From: Rhodovarius crocodyli
GTDB lineage: Bacteria > Pseudomonadota > Alphaproteobacteria > Acetobacterales > Acetobacteraceae
Assembly (NCBI RefSeq): GCF_004005855.1
Contig: NZ_SACL01000003.1
Coordinates: 186,001 to 250,000, forward strand
Length of the DNA stretch: 64,000 nucleotides
Direction of reading: 5' to 3'
Shown here: positions 42,434 through 51,479 of the stretch, piece after piece
Layout of the letters: each line of letters begins with the position of its first letter
Position numbering within the stretch: position 1 is the first letter of the stretch
Position numbers and translations under genes: made by a program
The notes under the pieces: model-generated
Seen by the model: only the letters and a program-made list of their open reading frames with translations
What the model was told of the DNA's origin: nothing
The model's database searches: none

Positions 42434-43834
42434 GTGACCGCACTTTACGCCCTTCCCGCCACCGAGATCGCCGCCAAGGTGCGGTCCCGGCAACTCTCGG
42501 CGATGGAGGTGACGGAGGCGGCGCTGGCGCGGATGGATGCGGTGAACCCCGCCATCAATGCCGTGATCAAGCCCCTGCATGAGGAAGCCCGCGCCGCCGC
42601 GCGCGAGGTGGACGCCAAGATCGCGCGTGGCGAGGACCCGGGGATGCTCGCGGGCGTCACCGTCACCATCAAGGCGAATGTCGACCAGAAGGGCCACGCG
42701 ACCACCAACGGCCTGGTGCTGCAGAAGGACCTGATCGCCGAGGTCGACAACCCGATGGTGGCCAATTTCCGCAAGGCGGGGGCCGTGATCATCGGGCGCA
42801 CCAACACGCCTGCCTTCAGCCTGCGCTGGTTCACCAGCAACAACGTGCATGGGCACACCAAGAACCCCTGGAACCCTGCCATCACGCCTGGCGGCTCCTC
42901 CGGTGGCGCGGGCTCGGCCACGGCGGCGGGCATCGGCGCCATCGGCCAGGGCAGCGACATCGGCGGCTCCATCCGCTACCCGGCCTATGCCTGCGGCATC
43001 CATGGGCTGCGGCCCACGCTGGGGCGGATCCCGGCCTTCAATGCCTCGGGCGCCGAGCGCGACATCGGCGGGCAGGTCATGGCGGTGCAGGGGCCGCTGT
43101 GCCGCACCATCGGCGATATCGAGCTGGCCTTCGAGGCGATGACCCGCCCCGACCCGCGCGACCCCTGGTATGTGCCCGCCCCCCTGAAGGGCCCCGAGGC
43201 CCCCAAGCGCGCGGCCCTGTGCGTCCGCCCGGAAGGGCTGGCCACCGTGCCGGAGGTGGAGGCCGCCCTGCGCGATGCCGCCCGCCGCCTGCAGGATGCG
43301 GGCTGGACCATCGTGGAGCTCGACAGCCTGCCGCCGTTGCGGGAGCCCGCGCGCTATCAGTCCCAGATGTGGCTGGCCGGGCTGCAGCGCGGCGGCATGG
43401 CGATGGCCGAGAAGGAAGGCGAGCAGGCCTCGCTGGGCGTCTATCGCCACATGCTGGCCATCACCCCGCCCGCCGACCTGAACACCTACCAGGATGCGCT
43501 GACCAAGCGCGCGGGCTTCCTGCGCCAGTGGATGCTGTTCTTCGAGAAGTATCCGGTGGTGATCTGCCCCGTCTCGGCGGAGCTGCCCTTCCCGGACCAG
43601 CAGGACACCAAGGGCTTCGAGGCGTTCCAGCGCGTGCTGGAATCACAGCTGACCCAGGTGGGCCTGCCCTTCATGGGGCTGCCGGGCCTGACCGTGACCA
43701 CCGGCGTGGTGGGCGGCAACATCCCCGTCGGCGCGCAGCTTCTCGCCGGCCGCTATCGCGAGGACCTGCTGATCGAGGCCGGCCGCGTCATCGAGGCCGC
43801 CGGCGTGCCCGCCACCCCGGTAGACCCCGCCTGA
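42434..43834 (+). CDS. Amidase-signature family hydrolase (copy 1)
   Basis: 466-residue amidase. The Ser-cisSer-Lys triad is intact: K80 (VTVTIKANVD), the GGSSGG serines at 155-156 and nucleophile S179 (GSDIGGSIRYPAYACG). The GTG start at 42434 is chosen because VTALYALPA aligns exactly with MTALFALPA of the downstream paralogue. It hydrolyses an unknown amide. Its stop overlaps the second amidase start by one base (TGATG), so the tandem pair is co-translated. Confidence 0.9.
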   Translation: MTALYALPATEIAAKVRSRQLSAMEVTEAALARMDAVNPAINAVIKPLHEEARAAAREVDAKIARGEDPGMLAGVTVTIKANVDQKGHATTNGLVLQKDLIAEVDNPMVANFRKAGAVIIGRTNTPAFSLRWFTSNNVHGHTKNPWNPAITPGGSSGGAGSATAAGIGAIGQGSDIGGSIRYPAYACGIHGLRPTLGRIPAFNASGAERDIGGQVMAVQGPLCRTIGDIELAFEAMTRPDPRDPWYVPAPLKGPEAPKRAALCVRPEGLATVPEVEAALRDAARRLQDAGWTIVELDSLPPLREPARYQSQMWLAGLQRGGMAMAEKEGEQASLGVYRHMLAITPPADLNTYQDALTKRAGFLRQWMLFFEKYPVVICPVSAELPFPDQQDTKGFEAFQRVLESQLTQVGLPFMGLPGLTVTTGVVGGNIPVGAQLLAGRYREDLLIEAGRVIEAAGVPATPVDPA

Positions 43835-45231
43835 TGACCGCGCTGTTCGCGCTGCCCGCGCATGAGATCGCCCGCCGGGTGAAGGCGCGGGAGATCTCGG
43901 CGGCCGAGGCGACGGAGGCGGCGCTCGCGCGGCTGGATGCGGTGAACCCCCGGCTGAACGCCGTGACGGTGCCGCTGCATGAGGAAGCGCGCGCCGCCGC
44001 CCGCGCCGTGGATGCCGCCATCGCGCGCGGCGAGGACCCCGGCATGCTGGCCGGCGTGCCCGTCACCACCAAGGAAACCACGGACCAGAAGGGCCAGGCC
44101 ACCACCATGGGCCTGGTCTCGCTGAAGGATAACGTCGCGGCGCAGGACGCGCCGGTGATCCAGAACCTGCGCAAGGCGGGTGCCGTGATCATCGGGCGCA
44201 CCAACACGCCCGCCTTCGCCACGCGCTGGTTCACCAGCAACGACCTGTTCGGCGCGACGAAGAACCCCTGGGACCCGGCGCTGACGCCGGGCGGTTCCTC
44301 GGGCGGGGCCAGTTCGGCCGTCGCGGCGGGCATCGGCGCCATCGCTCATGGCACGGATGCGGGTGGTTCCATCCGTTACCCGGCCTATGCCTGCGGCGTG
44401 CATGGGCTGCGCCCCACGCTGGGCCGCGTGCCGGCCTGGAACGCCGCCATGCCCGAGCGCGACATCGGCGGCCAGCTGATGGCCGTTCAGGGGCCGCTGG
44501 CCCGCTGCATCGAGGATGTGAAGCTCGGCCTGCTGGCGATGATGGCGCGCGACATCCGCGACCCCTGGTACGCGCCCGTGCCCTTCGCCGGGCCGGATGC
44601 CCCGAAGCGCGTCGCGCTGTGCGTGGCGCCGGAGGGCATGCAGCCCCAGGCGCCCGTCACCTCCGCCCTGCTTGATGCCGCCGCCCGGCTGACGGATGCC
44701 GGGTACGAGGTGGTGGAGGTCGATGCCCTGCCGCCGCTGCGTGAGGCGCTGCGGATCAACCTCTCGCTCTGGACCGCCTTCCTGCCGCGCGGCGGCATGG
44801 CGGCGGTGGAGAAGGAGGGCGAGCAGGCCTCGCTGGCCGGCTATCGCCACATGCTGAAGATCGCGCCGCCCGTGGGGCTCGATGCCTATCAGGACCTGCT
44901 GACGCGGCGTGCGACCCTGCTGCGGCAATGGCTGGTGTTCTTCGACGAATACCCGCTGGTGCTGTGCCCCGTCTCGGGCGAGGTGCCCTTTCCGGATCAG
45001 CTGGACACCCAGGGCTGGGACGCCTTCGCGCGCATCGCGGAGGCGCAGACCATCATGCTGGGCACGCCGGCGCTCGGCCTGCCGGGGCTGGCGGTCGCGA
45101 CCGGCGCGCAGGGCCGCCTGCCGCTGGGCGTGCAGCTGCTGGCGGGACGCTTCCGTGAGGATCTGCTATTGGCGGCAGGCGCCGAGATCGAACGGCGCGG
45201 CCTGCCCGAATTGCCTGTGGAGCCTGAATGA
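43834..45231 (+). CDS. Amidase-signature family hydrolase (copy 2)
   Basis: 465-residue paralogue of the preceding gene. The catalytic residues fall at the same positions (K80, S155/S156, S179) with no gaps in the first 180 residues. The first 60 residues are about 70% identical by hand count. Both copies keep full active sites, so they likely differ in substrate rather than one being decayed. It overlaps a small lipoprotein gene by 4 bases. Confidence 0.9.
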   Translation: MTALFALPAHEIARRVKAREISAAEATEAALARLDAVNPRLNAVTVPLHEEARAAARAVDAAIARGEDPGMLAGVPVTTKETTDQKGQATTMGLVSLKDNVAAQDAPVIQNLRKAGAVIIGRTNTPAFATRWFTSNDLFGATKNPWDPALTPGGSSGGASSAVAAGIGAIAHGTDAGGSIRYPAYACGVHGLRPTLGRVPAWNAAMPERDIGGQLMAVQGPLARCIEDVKLGLLAMMARDIRDPWYAPVPFAGPDAPKRVALCVAPEGMQPQAPVTSALLDAAARLTDAGYEVVEVDALPPLREALRINLSLWTAFLPRGGMAAVEKEGEQASLAGYRHMLKIAPPVGLDAYQDLLTRRATLLRQWLVFFDEYPLVLCPVSGEVPFPDQLDTQGWDAFARIAEAQTIMLGTPALGLPGLAVATGAQGRLPLGVQLLAGRFREDLLLAAGAEIERRGLPELPVEPE

Positions 45232-45563
45232 TGCGCCTTCTGCCTTTTGCCCTGCTGCCCCTGCTGGCGGCCTGCGCCACCCAGCCGCGCCAGGATGCCT
45301 GCACCGGCGAATTCACCGTGACCAACCAGATGCCGCGGCCGATCGAGCAGCTTTATGCCGGCGGCGACCGTGACCTGCTGGACCCGAACGTGCTGGCACC
45401 CGGCCAGACGGTGCGGCTGGTGGCGCCCACCCCGCGCATGGCCAGCCTGCGCTTCGTGTTCGATGACGGCCAGGCGGCGGCGCTGAACAGCGTGGATCTG
45501 TGCGTGCGGCCGCGCGTGGTGGTGGCGCAGAGCGGGATCGTGGCGAGCCCAGCGGGAAGGTGA
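45228..45563 (+). CDS. Small lipoprotein of unknown function (111 aa)
   Basis: Lipoprotein signal MMRLLPFALLPLLAAC with lipobox LAAC, followed by DACTGEFTVTNQMPRPIEQLYAGGDRDLLDPNVLAPGQTVRLVAPTPRMASLRFVFDDGQAAALNSVDLCVRPRVVV. The beta-rich pattern with two Cys suggests a small disulfide-bonded envelope domain. ATGA overlap with the second amidase. No function recognised. Confidence 0.72.
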   Translation: MMRLLPFALLPLLAACATQPRQDACTGEFTVTNQMPRPIEQLYAGGDRDLLDPNVLAPGQTVRLVAPTPRMASLRFVFDDGQAAALNSVDLCVRPRVVVAQSGIVASPAGR

Positions 45564-45574
45564 GTCGGAAGAGC

Positions 45575-45596
45575 GTTCTTTTTTGGAAAAAAGAAC
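45575..45596. terminator. AT-rich bidirectional terminator hairpin 1
   Basis: GTTCTTTTTT (45575-45584) pairs perfectly with AAAAAAGAAC (45587-45596) around GG. The T- and A-rich arms could terminate transcription from either side between the convergent lipoprotein and isochorismatase-type genes. Confidence 0.7.
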
Positions 45597-45648
45597 CAAA
45601 AAACTTTTGATGGTTTTGGCGGAAATATTCGCCACGGATGATAAATAA

Positions 45649-45678
45649 ATCCGATCATATCGTTGGATATGATCGGAT
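45649..45678. repeat. 13-bp perfect inverted repeat, hairpin 2
   Basis: ATCCGATCATATC (45649-45661) and GATATGATCGGAT (45666-45678) pair perfectly around GTTG. No T-run follows, so it may be an operator-like or structural palindrome rather than a terminator. Confidence 0.7.
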
Positions 45679-45706
45679 ATTGCTATAACTCACAAAAGCC
45701 TTTTTG

Positions 45707-45730
45707 CTTCTTTTTCTACAGAAAAAGAAG
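45707..45730. terminator. AT-rich terminator hairpin 3
   Basis: CTTCTTTTTCT (45707-45717) pairs perfectly with AGAAAAAGAAG (45720-45730) around AC. It ends 9 bases from the stop of the minus-strand cysteine hydrolase and is a plausible terminator for it. Confidence 0.7.
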
Positions 45731-45738
45731 ATCCTTCC

Positions 45739-46359
45739 TCACGCCTTGGCCATGATCTCCTGGCTCGTCATCAGGTCAGCGTATTTCTGCCCCATGTCGA
45801 ACAGGTTGGCCTCATGCGGGGCCAGGGCGCGGTCGCCCACGCAATCCACCGCCACGATGGTGCGGAAGTCGTTCTGCATCGAATCCAGCACCGTCGCGCG
45901 CACGCAGCCCGAGGTGGTGCACCCCGTGATCACCAGCGTGTCCGCGCCGTGGAAGCGCAGGAAGCCCTGCAGCGGCGTGTCGAAGAAGGCGCTGGCGCCG
46001 CGCTTGCGCACCACCAGCTCACCGGGCGCGGGCGTCAGCTCGGGCACGATCTGCGAGAGTTCGGAGGTCTCGGTCAGTTTCAGCAGGCCGGGGGATTTCA
46101 GGGTGAAGACGCCGGCATCGGACCCGTCATCGGCGTAGACCACGCGGGTATGGGCGATGGGCCAGCCCTTGGCGCGGGCATGGGCCAGCAGGGGCACGGT
46201 GGCCTCGATGGCGTCGCCGATATTGCCGCCGCCGAAATGCGCGGGGTCGGTGAAGCCCACGACGAAATCCACGATCACCAGCGCCACCTTCGCGCCGAAG
46301 CCCGAGGAAGCGCCCATGCCCTGGGCCTTGTAGATGGCGACTTCGGGGTGCTCGCTCAT
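45739..46359 (-). CDS. Isochorismatase-family cysteine hydrolase (carbamoylsarcosine/maleamate amidase-like)
   Basis: 206-residue hydrolase with the family triad D31 (LVIVDFVVGF), K119 (VVRKRGASAFFDT) and C152 (TGCTTSGCVRATVLD). The N-terminal extension and SAFFDTPL loop resemble N-carbamoylsarcosine amidase and maleamate amidohydrolase (NicF). It overlaps the upstream FAD monooxygenase by 4 bases. A hydroxylase plus amide hydrolase fits degradation of an N-heterocyclic or amide compound, but the substrate is not shown. Confidence 0.85.
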   Translation of the reverse strand: MSEHPEVAIYKAQGMGASSGFGAKVALVIVDFVVGFTDPAHFGGGNIGDAIEATVPLLAHARAKGWPIAHTRVVYADDGSDAGVFTLKSPGLLKLTETSELSQIVPELTPAPGELVVRKRGASAFFDTPLQGFLRFHGADTLVITGCTTSGCVRATVLDSMQNDFRTIVAVDCVGDRALAPHEANLFDMGQKYADLMTSQEIMAKA

Positions 46360-47534
46360 GCCACTTCCTCCAGGTCGCGCAGGGATTGGATCAGGCTGCC
46401 GCGCAGCAGGAAGGCGCGGTGCTTCTCGGTGCTCGCCACCGTGTCGCGCAGGGTGTCGAAATGCGCCTCGCGGGCCGCGGGGTCGCGCATGTTCATGGTC
46501 TGGCGGTTGCGCAGCGCCTGCTGCTGCACGACCTCCAGCGCCACCTTGCGGCGCTGGCGCTCATAGCGGTCGAGCAGCGCGGGGTCGGCGCCCTTCAGGA
46601 TGGCCACCAGCTTGTCGCCCAGGTTGAAGGCGTCATGCGCGCCGCCGTTCATGCCCATCCCGCCCAGCGGGTTGTTCACATGGGCGGCGTCGCCCACCAG
46701 CGCCACGCGGCCCTTGATGTAGTTGTCGGCCACGCGCTCATGCACGCGGTAGGCGGTGCGGTGCTTGATCTCATAGGGAACGCCCGTGGGCAGCACGCCC
46801 TGCATGCGCTCCTGGATGCGCTTCTCGGACATCATGACGTCCTCGGGCTCACCGGCATCGGTCGGCAGCAGCAGGCGCCACAGGGTCAGGTTGCGCAGCA
46901 GCACGAACCATTCCTGCGGGTCGCTGATGTAGGAGATGTTGGCGAGGTCCGGGATCGCCTCATGGAACTTGTAGGTGGTGGAGAGCGTCAGGAACACTTC
47001 GGGGATGGTGATGCCGTCGAAGGCGATGCCCATGGCGCGGCGCACCGCGCTGCGCGCGCCGTCGCTGCCCACCAGATAGTCGCCCGTGAAGGTCTCCCCG
47101 GTGGAGATGGTGGCGGTCACGCTGTCCGCGTCCTGGGTCACGCCCTCCACCTTCGCGTCATAGCGGAAGGCGACGTCGGGGTTGGTGGCCAGGCGGTCGC
47201 GCAGCAGGCGGGTCAGGCGCCACTGCTCGCATTGCAGGCGGTAGGGGTGGTTGGTGTCGTTCTTCAGCACGCCCAGGTCGAAGGTGGCGATCACGCCCTT
47301 CTCACGGTCGCGCACCTGCCATTGCGGGCAGACGAGGCCCATGCCGATCAGCTTGTCCGTCACGCCGAAGCGTTCGAGCATGTCCAGCGTGGGCGGATGA
47401 AACGTGCTGGCGCGCAGGTCGTCCGGCAGGTCCGGCGACTGCTCCAGGATCGTGACCTTGATGCCGGCATCGGCCAGGCAGCAGGCGGTGATCATTCCGG
47501 CGGGTCCCGCACCCACCACCAGCACATGAGCCAT
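46356..47534 (-). CDS. FAD-dependent aromatic-ring monooxygenase (PHBH-like)
   Basis: 392-residue flavoprotein hydroxylase. MAHVLVVGAGPAGMITACCLADAGIKVTILEQSP gives the GxGxxG and acidic FAD-ribose residue. GDYLVGSDGARSAVRRAMG is the DG motif and VALVGDAAHVNNPLGGMGMNGGAHDAFNLGDKL the GD motif. The start at 47534 has GGGAG upstream. It pairs with the downstream cysteine hydrolase and is divergent from a Bug-type binding protein gene. Confidence 0.88.
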   Translation of the reverse strand: MAHVLVVGAGPAGMITACCLADAGIKVTILEQSPDLPDDLRASTFHPPTLDMLERFGVTDKLIGMGLVCPQWQVRDREKGVIATFDLGVLKNDTNHPYRLQCEQWRLTRLLRDRLATNPDVAFRYDAKVEGVTQDADSVTATISTGETFTGDYLVGSDGARSAVRRAMGIAFDGITIPEVFLTLSTTYKFHEAIPDLANISYISDPQEWFVLLRNLTLWRLLLPTDAGEPEDVMMSEKRIQERMQGVLPTGVPYEIKHRTAYRVHERVADNYIKGRVALVGDAAHVNNPLGGMGMNGGAHDAFNLGDKLVAILKGADPALLDRYERQRRKVALEVVQQQALRNRQTMNMRDPAAREAHFDTLRDTVASTEKHRAFLLRGSLIQSLRDLEEVA

Positions 47535-47691
47535 CTCGTACTCCCAACTTCCGGCGACGGTGTATGGCACCCGGCATGGCATGAATAAGCCCCCCGGCCT
47601 GCCCGATTCGGTCAAACGCTTGCGCGCCCTGGCGCGAAACCTTGCATCCGTGCCGTCACCTTGGGCAAGCTAGGTTCAGGGAGGAATACGC

Positions 47692-48666
47692 ATGACGATC
47701 ACGCGCCGCGTGGCCTTGGCCGCGCCTGCCGTGTTTTGCACGGCATTTGCTGCAACTGCGCAAAGCAACTGGCCGGACAAACCCTGGCGCGTGCTCGTGG
47801 GCGGCGCCCCGGGCGGGGCCAGCGACATCCTGATGCGCTGCATGGAGCCTAACCTGAAGGAAGGGCTGGCCCACAGCTTCTGGCTGGACAACCGGCCGGG
47901 TGCCGGCGGCATGCTGGCCGCCGAAATCTGCGCCGCCGCCCCCGCCGACGGCTACAACTTCCTGGTCAATCACATCGCCAGCAACGGCATCGGCCCGCAT
48001 CTGCACCGGCGGGCGGGGTTCGAGCCGAACCGGGACCTGCAGGGGGTGGCGCGCATCGCCACCATGGCGAACTGGCTGATCGTGCAGCCGCAACGCGGTT
48101 TCAACACCGTGCAGGACCTGGTGGCCTACATCCGTGCCCACCCGCGTGAGGCGACCTTCAGCTCGGCGGGCGTGGGCACCTCCTCGCATCTGGGCGGGGT
48201 GCTGTTCGGGCAGCGCATGCGCATGGAGGTGACGCATGTGCCCTATCGCGGCACCGCGCCCAGCATGCAGGCGGTGCTGACCGGAGAGGTGCTGTTCAGC
48301 ATCGACAACGCGCCTGCCAGCGCCCAGCAGGTGCGCGCCGGCATGCTGAAGGCGCTGGCCGTCAGCCCCGCCCGCCGCTGGAGCCAGATGCCCGATGTAC
48401 CCACCATGCAGGAAGCGGGCGTGCCGGATTTCGACGTGTCCTCCTGGTACGGGCTGGCCGCGCCCGCCGCCACGCCGCGCCCCGTGATCGACCGGTTGAG
48501 CGAGGCGGTGGGCCGGGCGCTGAATGACCCGGCGGTGGCGCAGCGCATCCGCGAATTCGGCGCCGACCCCTGGCCCGCCGGGCCCGACGCCTACCAGGCC
48601 TTCATGCGGACCGAGGAAGCGAAGTGGGGGCCGATCGTGCGGGCGGCGGGTGTGGAACGCAGCTAG
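47692..48666 (+). CDS. Bug/TctC-type solute-binding protein
   Basis: 324-residue periplasmic receptor of the tripartite tricarboxylate transporter class. The signal peptide is MTITRRVALAAPAVFCTAFAATAQ. WPDKPWRVLVGGAPGGASDILMRCM, NRPGAGGMLAAEICAAAPADGYNFLV, THVPYRGTAPSMQAVLTGEV, LKALAVSPARRWSQMPDVPTMQEAGV are standard Bug segments. No TctA/TctB genes are adjacent, which is common for this family. GGGAGG precedes the ATG. Ligand unknown; context suggests an amide or N-heterocycle. Confidence 0.92.
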   Translation: MTITRRVALAAPAVFCTAFAATAQSNWPDKPWRVLVGGAPGGASDILMRCMEPNLKEGLAHSFWLDNRPGAGGMLAAEICAAAPADGYNFLVNHIASNGIGPHLHRRAGFEPNRDLQGVARIATMANWLIVQPQRGFNTVQDLVAYIRAHPREATFSSAGVGTSSHLGGVLFGQRMRMEVTHVPYRGTAPSMQAVLTGEVLFSIDNAPASAQQVRAGMLKALAVSPARRWSQMPDVPTMQEAGVPDFDVSSWYGLAAPAATPRPVIDRLSEAVGRALNDPAVAQRIREFGADPWPAGPDAYQAFMRTEEAKWGPIVRAAGVERS

Positions 48667-48725
48667 CCCGGCTTGCCGCGCCACGCGCAATCGCGCTTGA
48701 TGCGTCCCGCAGCGGGAGCAGCGAC

Positions 48726-49565
48726 ATGCGCGTCAGCGTGATCCAGATGAACCAGGGCAGCGAGAAGCAGGCCAACCTCGACCAGGCGCGCCGCCTGATC
48801 GAGGCAGCGGTGGCCTCCGACCGCCCTGACATCGTCTCCCTGCCCGAGACCTGGACCAACCTCGGCGGCGGGCGCGAATCGCGTGAGGCCGCGGCGGAGG
48901 TGCTGCCCGAGCCCGGCGGCACCGGCGGCGCGGCCTATGAGATGATGCGCGAGATCGCGATCGGCGCCGGCATCGCGGTGCATGGCGGCAGCATCATCGA
49001 GAAGGGGCCGGAGAAGCTGTTCAACACCACGGTGGTGTTCGACGCGACCGGCACCGAGATCGCGCGCTATCGCAAGATCCACCTGTTCGACATCACGGGC
49101 CCCGACGGCACCGGATACCGCGAGAGCGCGCTGTATGGCGCGGGCGACCAGATCGTGACCTGCCAGGTCGGCGGCGTCACGCTGGGGCTGACCATCTGCT
49201 ACGACATGCGCTTCGGTGAGCTGTACGCCACGCTGCGCGAGCGCGGCGCCGAGGTGATCTTCGTGCCCAGCAACTTCACTTTGCAGACCGGCAAGGACCA
49301 CTGGGAGGCCCTGCTGCGCGCCCGCGCGATCGAGACCCAGTGCTGGATCGCGGCCGCTGCCTCCTGGGGCAGCTACGAGGAGCGCGGGGCCACGCGCTCG
49401 GTCTATGGCCATTCCCTGGTGGCGGACCCCTGGGGCCATGTCGTGGCCAAGGCCAGCGACGGAAAGGGCTGGGCCACGGCGCGGATGGACCGCGCCATCA
49501 CCACCCGCGTCCGGCGTGACATGCCCATTCTGGAGCACCGCGCGGCGAGGCGCGTCACCCTGTGA
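48726..49565 (+). CDS. Nitrilase-superfamily carbon-nitrogen hydrolase
   Basis: 279-residue hydrolase with the E-K-C triad: E41 (SLPETWTN), K117 (RYRKIHLFD) and C158 ([13 protein letters not shown]). The pattern [20 protein letters not shown] fits the Nit2/omega-amidase branch, which hydrolyses omega-amides. The start at 48726 ([14 protein letters not shown]) gives the normal family length. Its stop overlaps the NAD kinase GTG by 4 bases. Confidence 0.92.
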   Translation: MRVSVIQMNQGSEKQANLDQARRLIEAAVASDRPDIVSLPETWTNLGGGRESREAAAEVLPEPGGTGGAAYEMMREIAIGAGIAVHGGSIIEKGPEKLFNTTVVFDATGTEIARYRKIHLFDITGPDGTGYRESALYGAGDQIVTCQVGGVTLGLTICYDMRFGELYATLRERGAEVIFVPSNFTLQTGKDHWEALLRARAIETQCWIAAAASWGSYEERGATRSVYGHSLVADPWGHVVAKASDGKGWATARMDRAITTRVRRDMPILEHRAARRVTL

Positions 49566-50326
49566 CCGAACCGCGCATCGCCATCCTGGCCGCCGGCACG
49601 GATGTGGCGCAGGCCGCCCGCGCGCGGCTGGTGCAGCTGTATGGCGACACCCCGCCCGAGCAGGCCACCCATCTGGTGGCCCTGGGCGGTGACGGCTTCA
49701 TGCTGGAAACCCAGCACCGCTTCCTCAGCCGCAATCTGCCGGTGTTCGGCATGAACCTGGGCAGCGTGGGCTTCCTGATGAACTCCTACCGCGAGGAGGA
49801 TCTGGTGGACCGGCTGCGGGTGGCGCAGGCGGTCAACCTGTTCCCCCTGCGCATGCGCGCCCACACCTCCACCGCCACCCATGCGGCGCTCGCGATCAAC
49901 GAGGTGTCGCTGCTGCGCGAAACCCGCCAGACCGCCAAGCTGCGCATCCTGGTGGACGGCAAGGAACGCCTGGCGGAGTTGGCCTGCGACGGCGTGCTGG
50001 TGGCCACGCCGGCCGGCAGCACGGCCTATAACCTCTCGGCCCATGGGCCCATCGTGCCGCTTTCGGCCAACCTGCTGCCGCTGACGCCGATCTCGGCGTT
50101 TCGCCCCCGGCGCTGGCGCGGCGCCCTGCTGCCGGCCGAGGCGCGGGTGGTGATCGAGGTGCTGGACCCCATCAAGCGCCCCGTTTCCGCCACCGCCGAC
50201 TATACCGAGGTGCGCGACGTGCGCCGGGTGGAGGTGCGCCAGGACACGGGCGTGAACATCACCCTGCTGTTCGACCCCGACACCAACCTGTCGGAACGCA
50301 TCATCGCGGAGCAGTTTGTTGGGTGA
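49562..50326 (+). CDS. nadK: NAD kinase
   Basis: 254-residue enzyme that phosphorylates NAD to NADP. The GGDG motif (42-45, [10 protein letters not shown]), NEVSLLRE and [25 protein letters not shown] are the NAD-kinase signatures. GTG start with GTGA overlap to the nitrilase gene. The end overlaps the MFS gene start by 11 bases. Confidence 0.96.
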   Translation: MTEPRIAILAAGTDVAQAARARLVQLYGDTPPEQATHLVALGGDGFMLETQHRFLSRNLPVFGMNLGSVGFLMNSYREEDLVDRLRVAQAVNLFPLRMRAHTSTATHAALAINEVSLLRETRQTAKLRILVDGKERLAELACDGVLVATPAGSTAYNLSAHGPIVPLSANLLPLTPISAFRPRRWRGALLPAEARVVIEVLDPIKRPVSATADYTEVRDVRRVEVRQDTGVNITLLFDPDTNLSERIIAEQFVG

Positions 50327-51479
50327 CCTGCGGCTGATCCTGGTCATCGCCGCCACCCAGTTCACCGGCTGGGGCACCATGTTCATCCCCTTCCAGCTGA
50401 TGGTGGCGCCGATGGAGGCCGATCTCGGCTGGTCGCGTGCCTCGATGAACATGGCCTTCACGCTGGGGTTGCTGGTCTCGGGGCTGGCGGCGGTGCCGGT
50501 GGGGCGGCTGATCGACCGCGCGGGCGGGCGGCTCTCGCTCGCCTGGGGCGGGCTGGCGGGCGCCGTGCTGCTGGCGGTCTGGAGCCAGATTACCTGGCTG
50601 CCCGCCTTCTTCGCCCTGTGGCTGGTGATGGGCCTGGCCCATGCCTTCGCCCTGTGGGGGGCGGCCATGGCCGTGATGGTGACCCAGGCGAGGGAACCGG
50701 TGCGTGCCATCACCACCCTGACCTTCATCACCGGCTTCACCGGCACCGTGTTCCTGCCGATGATCGCGGGTCTGGAGGCATGGCTCGGCTGGCGCGGCAC
50801 GCTGCTGGCGCTGGCGGCGCTGCAGGCCATGCCGGTGCCGCTGGCGCTGCTGGCCCTGCGCGACACGCGCCCGGCCACCAAGGAGCGCCCCGCACCGATC
50901 CCCCTCGGCCCCGTCATCCGCAGGCCCGCCTTCATCGGGCTTGCGCTGTGCCTCTGCGCGCATGCCTTCATCGGCACCGGGCTCGGTTCCCACCTGGTGC
51001 TGATGCTGCGGGAGAAGGGGTTGGACAATGCCTCCGCCGTCACGCTGGTGGCGCTGCAGGGGCCCTTTCAGGTGGCGGCGCGCGCGGTGCTGTTCGTGCT
51101 GGGCACCCGCGTGCAGGTGTTGCGGGTGGGCATCTTCGCCTGCGCCTGCCTGCCGGTGGCGCTGGGCTGGCTGTGGCTGTCGCCGGCCGAGATGCTGCTG
51201 ATGATGGGCTTCGTGCTGTTCTGGGCCATGGCGGACGGTCTGCTGACCATCGTGCGCGCCGCGGCCCCGGCCGAGCTGCTGGGGCGTGAGGGCTATGGCG
51301 CCATATCCGGCGCGCTGACGGCCAGCACCGTGCTGCCGCGCGCCCTGGCCCCCGCCGTGATCGCGGCCATCTGGCAGGCCTCGGGCGGGTATGAGCCGGT
51401 CATGCCCCTGTTGCTGGGCCTGGCGGTGGCGGCGCTGGCGGCATTCCTGTTCGCGCAGCGGGATCGTCGCGCCCCCTGA
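50316..51479 (+). CDS. MFS transporter
   Basis: 387-residue permease with about 12 helices. The loop between helices 2 and 3 reads [10 protein letters not shown], the MFS A-motif variant. The only credible start is TTG at 50316 (or 50319), inside the end of nadK, giving [29 protein letters not shown], a normal first helix. Substrate unknown. Its last 80 bases overlap the end of the convergent LysR gene. Confidence 0.85.
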   Translation: MLGDLRLILVIAATQFTGWGTMFIPFQLMVAPMEADLGWSRASMNMAFTLGLLVSGLAAVPVGRLIDRAGGRLSLAWGGLAGAVLLAVWSQITWLPAFFALWLVMGLAHAFALWGAAMAVMVTQAREPVRAITTLTFITGFTGTVFLPMIAGLEAWLGWRGTLLALAALQAMPVPLALLALRDTRPATKERPAPIPLGPVIRRPAFIGLALCLCAHAFIGTGLGSHLVLMLREKGLDNASAVTLVALQGPFQVAARAVLFVLGTRVQVLRVGIFACACLPVALGWLWLSPAEMLLMMGFVLFWAMADGLLTIVRAAAPAELLGREGYGAISGALTASTVLPRALAPAVIAAIWQASGGYEPVMPLLLGLAVAALAAFLFAQRDRRAP

